From positions 1-5,492 of the forward strand of contig URZG01000163.1 in NCBI GenBank assembly GCA_900552325.1: a DNA stretch of 5,492 bases. Direction: 5' to 3'. This document shows positions 1-5,473 of the stretch, in pieces (the first letter of the stretch is position 1; each line of letters opens with the position of its first letter). This stretch comes from an uncultured Porphyromonadaceae bacterium (GTDB lineage Bacteria > Bacteroidota > Bacteroidia > Bacteroidales > Muribaculaceae). A model generated the notes under the pieces. That model saw only the letters and a list, made by a program, of their open reading frames with translations. It did no database searches and was not told the DNA's origin. Both the position numbers and the translations under genes were made by a program.

Positions 1-92
1 GGGGTAAAATGTCCATGACCCTCCCGCCTGCTGGCCTTGGCCGGGAGCAGGACTGTGAGCAGGGCGAACAGTATGCAGAGTTTTTTCATCAT
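1..92 (-). CDS. Exported protein, N-terminal fragment (cut by window edge)
   Basis: An open frame of 30 codons runs off the left edge with no stop. It starts at ATG 92-90, or at the next codon, ATG 89-87. The product starts MMKKLCILFALLTVLLPAKA and continues SRREGHGHFTP. This is a textbook Sec signal peptide: two lysines, a hydrophobic core of about 13 residues, and an A-K-A signal-peptidase site before Ser. The start lies 5 bp after the rdgB stop codon, so it is probably translated from the rdgB transcript. No Shine-Dalgarno sequence is visible, which is normal in Bacteroidota. The basic, Gly/His-rich start of the mature part ending 'HFTP' recalls small periplasmic Spy/CpxP-like proteins of Bacteroidales, but too little is present to assign a family. 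That the fragment is a real, exported product is fairly safe; its function is unknown. Confidence 0.7.
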   Translation of the reverse strand, partial: MMKKLCILFALLTVLLPAKASRREGHGHFT

Positions 93-97
93 ATCAA

Positions 98-709
98 TCA
101 AAGGGATGTGTGAGTTTCGTTTTCAATTACGCGGAGGAGGCTGATCATTGCCCGGCCGCGGTGCGAGATGGCGTTTTTCTCTTCAGGTGACATTTCGGCG
201 AATGTGAGCTGGCTTTCCTCTGGACGGAATATGGGGTCGTAGCCGAATCCGTCGGTACCGGAGGGATGTTCGGTGATGTGGCCGCAGACGGTTCCCTCCA
301 CCACCGTCTCCTTTCCGCCGCGGATGAGTGCTATCGCCGTGCGGAAACGTGCGGAACGGTCGGTGACACCGGCCATCTTCTCCAGAAGGAGGTGCATGTT
401 GGCCTGTGAGTCATGGCTGCCGCCGGCGCCGTTGGCGTTGGCGTAGCGGGCCGACATCACTCCCGGTTCTCCACCGAGAGCGGTAACTTCCAGCCCGGTG
501 TCATCGGCGAAACAGTCCATGCCGCAAAGCTCCGCCACCCGGCGTGCTTTCTGCAGGGCGTTCCCTTCGAGTGTGGGCGATGTTTCCGGCAGTTCTTCAT
601 GGATGCCGGCTTCGGCGAGCGACAACACGCGGCAACGTCCGCCGAGAATCTCGCGGACTTCCCTGAGTTTGTGATCGTTGTTCGTTGCGAAAACCAGTTG
701 AGGTATCAT
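98..709 (-). CDS. rdgB: RdgB/HAM1 family dITP/XTP pyrophosphatase
   Basis: This is a non-canonical purine NTP pyrophosphatase. The family hydrolyses ITP, dITP and XTP to the monophosphate and pyrophosphate, keeping deaminated purines out of DNA and RNA; it is cytoplasmic and Mg-dependent. The 203-residue length matches the family (about 195-205). Diagnostic motifs appear in order: FATNNDHKLREV near residues 7-18 (the T-x-N-x-x-K nucleotide-binding start), FADDTGLEV near 67-75 followed by LGGEPGVMSARY (the catalytic acidic pair and substrate loop), GTDGFGYDPIF near 150-160, and SHRGRAM near 182-188. ATG 709-707 places the first motif at the usual distance from the N-terminus, and no in-frame start lies upstream. 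It is the third gene of a minus-strand series. No Bacteroidota-type promoter was seen in the 92 bp upstream, so transcription may depend on the genes before it. Family assignment is very secure; the exact substrate preference is inferred from the family. Confidence 0.97.
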   Translation of the reverse strand: MIPQLVFATNNDHKLREVREILGGRCRVLSLAEAGIHEELPETSPTLEGNALQKARRVAELCGMDCFADDTGLEVTALGGEPGVMSARYANANGAGGSHDSQANMHLLLEKMAGVTDRSARFRTAIALIRGGKETVVEGTVCGHITEHPSGTDGFGYDPIFRPEESQLTFAEMSPEEKNAISHRGRAMISLLRVIENETHTSL

Positions 710-717
710 AATATGAT
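705..717. repeat. Short palindrome across the rdgB start codon
   Basis: ATCATA and TATGAT flank a single A, forming a 6-bp inverted repeat that contains the rdgB ATG (709-707) and touches the base of the larger hairpin 716-767. It is AT-rich and short, so chance is a real possibility. If structured in RNA it would cover the start codon. Confidence 0.35.
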
Positions 718-767
718 CAGCCGTTAATAGCGGGGGTATAGTAAACCCTGCACTAATAACGGCTGAT
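716..767. repeat. Long imperfect inverted repeat (hairpin) between lipoprotein gene and rdgB
   Basis: The arms 716-730 (ATCAGCCGTTAATAG) and 753-767 (CTAATAACGGCTGAT) pair at 14 of 15 positions around a 22-nt loop. Inside the loop GGGT (734-737) can pair with ACCC (745-748). On the minus strand, the direction of all adjacent genes, the stem begins 34 bp after the lipoprotein stop and ends 6 bp before the rdgB ATG. It is not followed by a T tract in that direction, so it is not a classical intrinsic terminator. On the plus strand only a weak T-rich stretch follows. It may be an mRNA-stabilising or processing structure, a translational control element for rdgB, or a protein-binding palindrome; the sequence does not decide between these. 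Confidence 0.7.
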
Positions 768-801
768 TGTCGGTTTTATTGTGTGGCGCTGTTCGGCGTT
801 T

Positions 802-1347
802 TTAAAGGCTGGGAGCGGTGGCGGCGATAGCGGCGTTGACTGCGGCGGTATCGGCCATTGCCTCCTGAGGAGTCATATCGAGATGCAGAACTTTCGTGAC
901 ACGCGCCCCGGGGATTACGGCAGCCGAAATCTCGCGTGGCGACGGTGTTTCTTTGAGCGCGCTGTACTCCCCGTAGGTCCACCTCGTGAATACCGTGTGC
1001 TCCCCCACGCCACGGCGGTCAAGCCACCACCCCCCGGCCAAAGGCACGGGAGCCGAAGCCTCTGATATATCGGTGGGTGCGGGATATGAAAACAGTCGCC
1101 CTTGCGGATATATGTCCACAGGCACATTGTCGGCGTAATCGCCCGACATACGGAAAACTGTGGCGCGTGGCATCGCCTTCACGGGTGGAAGGCCGGCCCC
1201 CGGGCGATTCGTGACGGGGGGCTGGATCTCGACCCGCAGGTTTTCGGCGCCCGCTGTGTCTGTTTCGGATTTGCGCTGTGTGCCACACGCCGCCGTGGCC
1301 ACAAGTGTGACCACGGCAACGGCGGCAGCGGATATTGCTTTTTTCAT
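802..1347 (-). CDS. Uncharacterised lipoprotein, downstream partner of the C10 protease gene
   Basis: This encodes a 181-residue exported lipoprotein of unknown function. The ATG at 1347-1345 was chosen because it gives a clean lipoprotein signal: MKK, a hydrophobic run of Ala/Val, then T-A-A-C with Cys21 as the lipidated residue. An in-frame start at 1383 would add 12 polar residues before the signal and overlap the protease gene. After Cys21 comes a polar linker (about 22-57) with no acidic export-signal run directly after the Cys, so a periplasm-facing anchor is more likely than surface display (inference). The conserved-looking core is at 60-170: PRATVFRMSGDYADNVPV, GGWWLDRRGVGEHTVFTRWTYGEY, AAVIPGARVTKV, and a C-terminal ADTAAVNAAI helix. 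I recall similar uncharacterised Bacteroides proteins, but no function. It begins 16 bp after the protease stop, so co-transcription is likely. A role linked to the protease, such as an inhibitor or chaperone, is conceivable but not shown. Confidence 0.88.
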   Translation of the reverse strand: MKKAISAAAVAVVTLVATAACGTQRKSETDTAGAENLRVEIQPPVTNRPGAGLPPVKAMPRATVFRMSGDYADNVPVDIYPQGRLFSYPAPTDISEASAPVPLAGGWWLDRRGVGEHTVFTRWTYGEYSALKETPSPREISAAVIPGARVTKVLHLDMTPQEAMADTAAVNAAIAATAPSL

Positions 1348-1363
1348 GAAGTTGCTTTTTATA

Positions 1364-3727
1364 TCAGAATATGATCTTCTCAACTTTGTCGGCAGTGCGG
1401 CGCAGATAGATGCTGCCCTTTCTGGGTTGGTTCACCGGGCGTCCTGTAAGGTCGTAGTAAACAGCCGGGCTGTCGGAGCCGTCGGCTGTAACTCCCTCCA
1501 GGCCTACCTCCGATTTGCTGATTGTAAAGTTGCACTGGCTGAGTACCTCCTCCGAATTGCCGCGGGTGTACGACAGTTGTGCGGCATAATTTTTGCCGGG
1601 CTTGCCGTCGGCGAAATCGTAAGTGAGGAGGACGGTCTTCTCCTGGCCGGTGGCGAGGAATAAGGGGGAAGTGGAGGCGAACGAGTCCACAAAGTCATAC
1701 CTCATGCCGTTCTTTTCAAAGAGGTTGACCATAAGATTGCCTGAGAAATATCCCTGGGTGCATCCTACCTTTGCCGTGAACGAAAGTTCGCGCGAATTTA
1801 CCTCCGCGGCATCTCCCGTTACGGCGAAAGCGGTAGCGCGGAGTGTCGGAGTACCCGGATCGGCATTAAGGGTGCAGTTTACGGAATAATACACCTGTCC
1901 CGATTCCGCGTTGTAGATCACCATGATATATTCCCCGGGGGTGAGTGTGGAGGTGCTGATCAGCGGGGAGAAGAAACTTTTATTATAGGATTCGCCGGCC
2001 CGGAGATCGATCAGCTCTATGTTGCCGTGGGCCACAAGCTGCAGGGCTGTGCCGTTGCGGCGTCCGAGACCGACTGCTACGGCTCCGTAAAATTCCGATT
2101 CACCGCTATTGGTGAGAGTGGCGTTCACAAGGAAGTCGTGGCCGATATAGAAACCCGAGGGGTTGCTGACTTCTGTTACAGAAATAGTGCTGCCTGCGGG
2201 AACGGATACGGAGTAGCCTGTCGACGAAACGGTGAGATAACAGAAATCCACATAGGCGATCTGCTGCTCCATGCGCATACCCTCCTTGCTTCCGGCTGGG
2301 AGGAAAGCGGGATAAACTTTATATACACCGTTGTCGAGCGACGGTACTGTCACGCCATATTTCGAGAAGCCGCCGTAATTCTGTATGTCGTAATTCTTAG
2401 GATTCCATACAAATTCACGGGCGCTTTCGCTGTTCTCTAAAATTATACCGAGTTTGCCGCTGAGCTGGCTGCCGGAGGTGTTGAAGAATCCGTTGTTAAA
2501 CCCGTTCTCACAGGAAAGATACAGGATCGAACCATTCAGTTCCGGCACAAGATCTCCACTCTGCGACATATTTGCGGAGCGGGGAGCCGTACTTTCGGGC
2601 TGTATGCCGAGTATGGCGTCCTGATAGAAGTTGAAGCCCAGTCCGGAGCCGCCGCCGATACCTACTGCATCGGGGTTGAGTGCGGTCAGCCGGAAAAAGC
2701 CGTCGCACATTCCTCCCCATCCCCAGTTGATGTGGAAAAAGCCGTCAGAAGAGTAGCCGTCGCACACGAAGGCATGCCCTTCCGATCCGTCGAAGCTGGC
2801 ACCGGTATAGAGTACCGGCCCACAGTCGCGGAGGTTGTTGTATATCAGTTCATCCCATTCGTCTATTCCGTAATAGCTGCGGTCGGCCGAATAGAGATTG
2901 GGGTTATAACCGAAATAGGTTTTCAGTGCCGCGACGCCGTTGGGGGTAGTGGCGCCGGATCCTGCGGCCGAATACGACATCCGCGAGGCGTAGCCGCACG
3001 ATTTCATCAGGTAAGCCACCGCGTCGCCCTGTGCGGAGGTGAAGTTGGCCGAGGAGCCGGAATAGGTATATGTGTCGATCATGTTGTTCCAGTCGAAGGC
3101 GCCGAAAGTCATCGAGTATCTGTTTCCGTATGAATCGGTGTATGAAATTTCTCCGGTGCCGGCGGCGGGATATTTGTGATAGTACATGATCTGCGCCATG
3201 GCCGTGGCGAGGCATCCGGTGACTGTGCGGCGTCCGTTTACAGTCGGGCACTGGGCATTAAAGGGTGCCGACTGGTTCCATCGGCTTGTCACCATCGGAG
3301 AAATCGCCGGGCGCGATGCCTTGAGTGTGTTCGGCTCGCGTATGATTTCTGTTTCAGGGCGTGAGGCGGCATATTCTATCTGGCGGCCGTATTCCGAGAG
3401 CCACCATGCCACGTTGGCGGGCAGTTCGGTGGCGTCGGTAAGGGGCGAATCGCCGTAGCCGAGCACAGGCACGGCTGTGTCATCGGCAGGAAGCATCATG
3501 AATCCGTTTGCGCCGGTCGAGAAGAGATACACTGCGGGGGTTCCGGAGGGTGAGACTTCCGTACGGATCAGTCGGGGGGATGCGCCTGTGACTGCCGTAA
3601 GCACGGCACGGGGTGCGGAGGTATCAAGTGAGGCCCTTTCAAGTGCTTCTTGCGGCGATACCGGGGCTGCTTCAGCCGCCAGGACGATAGCGATTCCTGA
3701 AAGAGCCGCGAGATAACGGTTATTCAT
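1364..3727 (-). CDS. Secreted C10 family (streptopain/SpeB-like) cysteine protease with prodomain and beta-rich C-terminus
   Basis: A 787-residue papain-like endopeptidase precursor. A signal peptide (1 to about 20, ending A-E-A) is followed by a Spi/SpeB-type inhibitory propeptide (about 22-120; GFMMLPADDTAVPVLGYGDS motif). The C10 catalytic domain (about 140-376) contains TGCLATAMAQIMYYHKYP with nucleophile Cys172, and GHAFVCDGY with His318. INWGWGG at 333-339 puts Trp335 17 residues after the His, the same spacing as His340-Trp357 in SpeB. Zymogen maturation probably cuts near 120-140. Residues about 380-740 are Ser/Thr/Gly-rich and beta-like, probably two or three Ig/CARDB-type sandwiches; VNATLTNSGESEFYGAV (534-550) is typical. 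The tail 756-787 (YYDLTGRPV, P, G, IYL, K, I) resembles the end of type IX secretion sorting domains. SpeB itself is about 400 residues, so the C-terminal half is an addition. The protease class is secure; targets and final location are unknown. Confidence 0.95.
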   Translation of the reverse strand: MNNRYLAALSGIAIVLAAEAAPVSPQEALERASLDTSAPRAVLTAVTGASPRLIRTEVSPSGTPAVYLFSTGANGFMMLPADDTAVPVLGYGDSPLTDATELPANVAWWLSEYGRQIEYAASRPETEIIREPNTLKASRPAISPMVTSRWNQSAPFNAQCPTVNGRRTVTGCLATAMAQIMYYHKYPAAGTGEISYTDSYGNRYSMTFGAFDWNNMIDTYTYSGSSANFTSAQGDAVAYLMKSCGYASRMSYSAAGSGATTPNGVAALKTYFGYNPNLYSADRSYYGIDEWDELIYNNLRDCGPVLYTGASFDGSEGHAFVCDGYSSDGFFHINWGWGGMCDGFFRLTALNPDAVGIGGGSGLGFNFYQDAILGIQPESTAPRSANMSQSGDLVPELNGSILYLSCENGFNNGFFNTSGSQLSGKLGIILENSESAREFVWNPKNYDIQNYGGFSKYGVTVPSLDNGVYKVYPAFLPAGSKEGMRMEQQIAYVDFCYLTVSSTGYSVSVPAGSTISVTEVSNPSGFYIGHDFLVNATLTNSGESEFYGAVAVGLGRRNGTALQLVAHGNIELIDLRAGESYNKSFFSPLISTSTLTPGEYIMVIYNAESGQVYYSVNCTLNADPGTPTLRATAFAVTGDAAEVNSRELSFTAKVGCTQGYFSGNLMVNLFEKNGMRYDFVDSFASTSPLFLATGQEKTVLLTYDFADGKPGKNYAAQLSYTRGNSEEVLSQCNFTISKSEVGLEGVTADGSDSPAVYYDLTGRPVNQPRKGSIYLRRTADKVEKIIF

Positions 3728-3805
3728 CTGATTTTGTCTGGTGTTTAAAAAAAATAGTTGAATCGTGGAGGTGCATCAAAATTGCCTGATATTATCAAAC
3801 TGTGG

Positions 3806-3830
3806 TGACGCTCCACGGAGCGTTCCTACA
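3806..3830. repeat. Single REP-like palindromic repeat in the protease leader
   Basis: The core ACGCTCCACGGAGCGT (3808-3823) is a 7-bp inverted repeat around a central AC, followed by TCCTACA. It differs at 2 of 25 positions from the copy at 5448-5472. It lies about 77-100 bp upstream of the protease ATG, inside the predicted 5' leader, where the transcript would form a tight GC hairpin. Its sequence recurs in the window and its GC content differs from the AT-rich surroundings, which points to an inserted dispersed repeat rather than a gene-specific operator. Confidence 0.85.
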
Positions 3831-3871
3831 GCAAAAACTGTTTCAGATAATTTTTACACCCCCTCCTTGTG

Positions 3872-3906
3872 CAAAGATAAGTCTCATTTTTTATATAACA
3901 TTCAAA
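3872..3906 (-). promoter_or_regulatory. Predicted protease promoter (Bacteroidota type)
   Basis: On the minus strand TATCTTTG (3879-3872) matches the Bacteroidota -7 consensus TAnnTTTG and is followed by CA, a common extension. A TTTG (3906-3903) lies 23 bp upstream, slightly wider than the usual 19-21 bp. The predicted start near 3866 would give a leader of about 140 nt that contains the REP hairpin (3806-3830) and a T-rich run (3757-3749) shortly before the ATG. Confidence 0.55.
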
Positions 3907-3967
3907 ACACCTGAAAATTTCATTTGCCGGACATTTTTTAGGGTCAAGGCTCCGTTCATACAGGTGC

Positions 3968-3999
3968 AAAAAAAATTACTCGTCGTCGCGACGAATAAT
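3968..3999 (-). terminator. Intrinsic terminator with eight-T tract
   Basis: On the minus strand the 11-bp stem ATTATTCGTCG (3999-3989) and CGACGAGTAAT (3985-3975) encloses a 3-nt loop, with one G-U pair and no mismatch. It is followed by T tract 3975-3968 (eight Ts, of which the first closes the stem). This is a strong intrinsic terminator for minus-strand transcripts. No protein gene ends just upstream of it: it lies 23-56 bp downstream of the six-codon ATG at 4024 and about 240 bp upstream of the protease, so it would stop transcription before the protease gene. Confidence 0.8.
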
Positions 4000-4032
4000 C
4001 TTCTTACCTTAAATCTAATACCATGAAAAACT
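3968..4032 (-). ncRNA. Predicted short transcript or attenuator-like leader with a six-codon frame (MVLDLR)
   Basis: A TAnnTTTG element (4044-4037) followed by a strong terminator ending at 3968 predicts a minus-strand RNA of about 60-65 nt. It contains the frame ATG GTA TTA GAT TTA AGG TAA at 4024-4004, encoding MVLDLR, whose stop lies 4 nt before the terminator stem region. Two readings are possible: an independent small RNA ending in a terminator hairpin, or a leader peptide coupled to an attenuator that controls read-through into the protease about 240 bp further on. No alternative antiterminator stem was found by eye, which favours the small-RNA or constitutive-stop reading. The start site is inferred from the promoter element. 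No known RNA family is assigned. Confidence 0.5.
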
Positions 4033-4036
4033 GATG

Positions 4037-4044
4037 CAAAGGTA
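4037..4044 (-). promoter_or_regulatory. Predicted -7 promoter element for the short transcript
   Basis: TACCTTTG on the minus strand is an exact match to the Bacteroidota -7 consensus TAnnTTTG and is followed by CA. No TTTG sits at the expected -33 distance; that region is AT-rich instead (TATGCTATAAAACATAAAA, 4067-4049). The element is about 13 bp upstream of the six-codon ATG at 4024. Confidence 0.5.
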
Positions 4045-4142
4045 TGCGTTTTATGTTTTATAGCATAATTTTCGACCAAGAAAATTGTTTGTATTAACCT
4101 TAATTAACGATTTGAGGCTGTTTTATAAGATATGTGTTAATT

Positions 4143-4150
4143 TATGTTTG
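4143..4150 (+). promoter_or_regulatory. Possible upstream pdxA promoter element
   Basis: TATGTTTG is an exact TAnnTTTG match, but the nearest upstream TTTG (4111-4114) is 28 bp away, which is too far for a standard promoter. If used, it would give a leader of about 90 nt containing a weak stem (TGTGCG 4165-4170 with CGCACA 4188-4193). It is a weaker candidate than the element at 4200-4231. Confidence 0.25.
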
Positions 4151-4199
4151 TAGGTTGTCTCTCTTGTGCGGGTCAACTATGGCTCCGCGCACATATCAT

Positions 4200-4231
4200 T
4201 TTGGGCGGTTGGCAGGTTTTTTGTAATTTTA
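4200..4231 (+). promoter_or_regulatory. Predicted pdxA promoter (Bacteroidota type)
   Basis: TTTG at 4200-4203 is followed after exactly 20 bp by TAATTTTA (4224-4231), which matches TAnnTTTG at all but the last base. The spacing is the family norm. The predicted start near 4238 leaves a very short leader of about 10 nt before the ATG at 4248, with A-rich sequence (CAGAAAAATTGAA) and no Shine-Dalgarno, as is usual for Bacteroidota. Confidence 0.6.
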
Positions 4232-4247
4232 CAGAAAAATTGAACCG

Positions 4248-5372
4248 ATGAGCAACAACAATAATAAAGATAATTCCCCGAAAGAAACTCCCTCGCAGAA
4301 GGAAAACCGCAAGGCCGACGTGCGCGCCGACCGTGTGCGTGTGGCTATCACACAGGGAGATACCAACGGAATCGGCTACGAGGTGATTCTTAAACTTTTC
4401 GATGACAACCGTCTTTTCGAACTGTGTACGCCGGTAGTCTATGGCTCGGCTAAGGTGGCGCAGTTCTATCGCAAGGCGTGCGGGCTGCAGGGCCAGGCGC
4501 CGCAGCAGGTGACTTCGGCTTCGGAGGCCCGTGCCGGTCAGCTGAATATAATCAATGTTGTGGGCGAGGATCTGCGGGTGGAGCCGGGTGTTCCTTCCGA
4601 GGAGGCCGGCAAGGCCGCTTTCGCCGCCCTGGAGGCAGCTGTGGCCGATATCCGCGCCGGAAAGGTGGATGTGCTCCTTACAGCGCCGATCAACAAGAAG
4701 TCGATCCAGAGCGAACTGTTTACGTTCCCGGGGCATACCGAATACCTCGAGACTTCTATCGGTTCCGAGGGGCATGACAAGGCGCTGATGATTCTATGCA
4801 ACGAGGTGATGCGTGTGGCACTTGTGACCACGCACCTCCCCGTGAGCCGCCTTTCAGAGTCCATAACCAAGGAGGGGATAGTGGAGAAACTTGAGCTCTT
4901 CGAGCGGTCGCTGATTGAAGATTTCGGCATCGTAAAACCGCGTATCGCCGTTCTCTCTCTTAATCCGCATGCCGGAGAAGAGGGGCTTCTGGGCTCGGAG
5001 GAGAAGGAAATTATCGCCCCCGCTATCGAGGAAGCACGCAACCGCAAGATCCACGCTTTCGGCCCTTATGCCGCCGACGGTTTCTTCGGCGCAGGCTTGT
5101 TCCGCAAGTTCGACGGCGTCCTGGCGATGTACCACGATCAGGGGCTGGCACCTTTCAAATCCCTGGCAATGGATTCGGGGGTGAATTTCACAGCCGGACT
5201 CCCGTTCGTGCGCACCTCTCCCGACCACGGAACCGGCTACGATATCGCCGGCAAGAACCTGGCTGATCCATCTTCCATGCGTCAGGCCCTTTACTGCGCT
5301 ATCGACGTGCTTCGCAACCGCCGCAACCACGCCGCCGCCACAGCCAACCCCATCTACAAAAAGCCCCAGTAA
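4248..5372 (+). CDS. pdxA: 4-hydroxythreonine-4-phosphate dehydrogenase PdxA
   Basis: PdxA oxidises 4-phosphohydroxy-L-threonine with NAD, giving after decarboxylation 3-amino-2-oxopropyl phosphate, which PdxJ condenses with deoxyxylulose 5-phosphate to pyridoxine phosphate (DXP-dependent vitamin B6 route, cytoplasm). The 374-residue product keeps all residues known from E. coli PdxA: substrate-binding His163-Thr164 (GHTE), metal ligands His196 (TTHL), His241 (NPHAG) and His296 (YHDQG), and Lys304, Asn313 and Arg322. The intervals between the metal ligands (45 and 55 residues) equal those of E. coli His166, His211 and His266. The core begins near residue 28 (DRVRVAITQGDTNGIGYEV). The first 27 residues are a polar, Asn/Lys-rich extension absent from typical PdxA. 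No internal ATG offers a shorter start; GTG at 4320 (Val25) is the only tempting alternative. The gene stands alone and diverges from the protease. A pdxJ partner is not in the window. Assignment is very secure. Confidence 0.97.
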   Translation: MSNNNNKDNSPKETPSQKENRKADVRADRVRVAITQGDTNGIGYEVILKLFDDNRLFELCTPVVYGSAKVAQFYRKACGLQGQAPQQVTSASEARAGQLNIINVVGEDLRVEPGVPSEEAGKAAFAALEAAVADIRAGKVDVLLTAPINKKSIQSELFTFPGHTEYLETSIGSEGHDKALMILCNEVMRVALVTTHLPVSRLSESITKEGIVEKLELFERSLIEDFGIVKPRIAVLSLNPHAGEEGLLGSEEKEIIAPAIEEARNRKIHAFGPYAADGFFGAGLFRKFDGVLAMYHDQGLAPFKSLAMDSGVNFTAGLPFVRTSPDHGTGYDIAGKNLADPSSMRQALYCAIDVLRNRRNHAAATANPIYKKPQ

Positions 5373-5384
5373 CTTATCAATCTT

Positions 5385-5473
5385 TTGTAGAGACGCTCCG
5401 TGGAGCGTCCGCATGAATAATCGCCTGGTAATTCGGGATTTATCTGCGGACGCTCCACGGAGCGTCCCTACAA
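5385..5473. repeat. REPIN-like pair of inverted REP palindromes after pdxA
   Basis: Two REP-like units face each other: arm 5385-5413 and arm 5445-5473 are reverse complements at 28 of 29 positions, separated by a 31-bp spacer. Each arm is itself palindromic, with cores ACGCTCCGTGGAGCGT and ACGCTCCACGGAGCGT and outer ends TGTAG and CTACA. The first arm starts 13 bp after the pdxA stop. The RNA could fold as two small hairpins or one long stem. No T tract follows, so it is not a standard terminator, but it could protect the pdxA 3' end or slow polymerase. The doublet arrangement is that of REPINs, which are mobilised by IS200-like RAYT transposases in other bacteria. No such transposase is in this window. 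Confidence 0.88.

Noticed and set aside
413..727. Plus-strand open frame of 104 codons
   Set aside because: It lies antisense to rdgB in GC-rich codons, has no family-like motif and no upstream promoter. It is the mirror frame of a secure gene.
1348..1383. Longer start for the lipoprotein at 1383
   Set aside because: It would put 12 polar residues before the signal peptide and overlap the protease end by 20 bp; the start at 1347 yields a proper lipoprotein signal.
1160..1663. Plus-strand open frame of 167 codons
   Set aside because: It is antisense to both the lipoprotein gene and the end of the protease gene. The lipobox and C10 motifs on the other strand make those the real genes.
3802..4026. 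Plus-strand open frame of 74 codons in the intergenic region
   Set aside because: It begins inside the REP repeat, runs through the protease promoter and the terminator hairpin, and has no plausible protein features.
3891..4079. Minus-strand open frame of 62 codons upstream of the protease
   Set aside because: It starts upstream of the predicted TACCTTTG promoter element and reads through the terminator stem. Its composition is not protein-like, and the six-codon frame in another phase fits the layout better.
4165..4193. Possible riboswitch or operator stem (TGTGCG / CGCACA) before pdxA
   Set aside because: It has only 6 bp around a 17-nt loop and lies upstream of the better pdxA promoter, so it may not be transcribed. 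No known riboswitch core was recognised.
4173..4775. Minus-strand open frame of 200 codons
   Set aside because: It is entirely a mirror of the pdxA start and promoter region. PdxA catalytic motifs on the plus strand are unambiguous.
4854..5414. Minus-strand open frame of 186 codons, starting in the REPIN
   Set aside because: It is antisense to pdxA and starts within repeat sequence, a typical shadow of a GC-rich gene.
5385..5473. CRISPR array or IS element ends
   Set aside because: There are only two units, they are inverted rather than direct repeats, and the 31-bp spacer cannot hold a gene; REPIN fits better.
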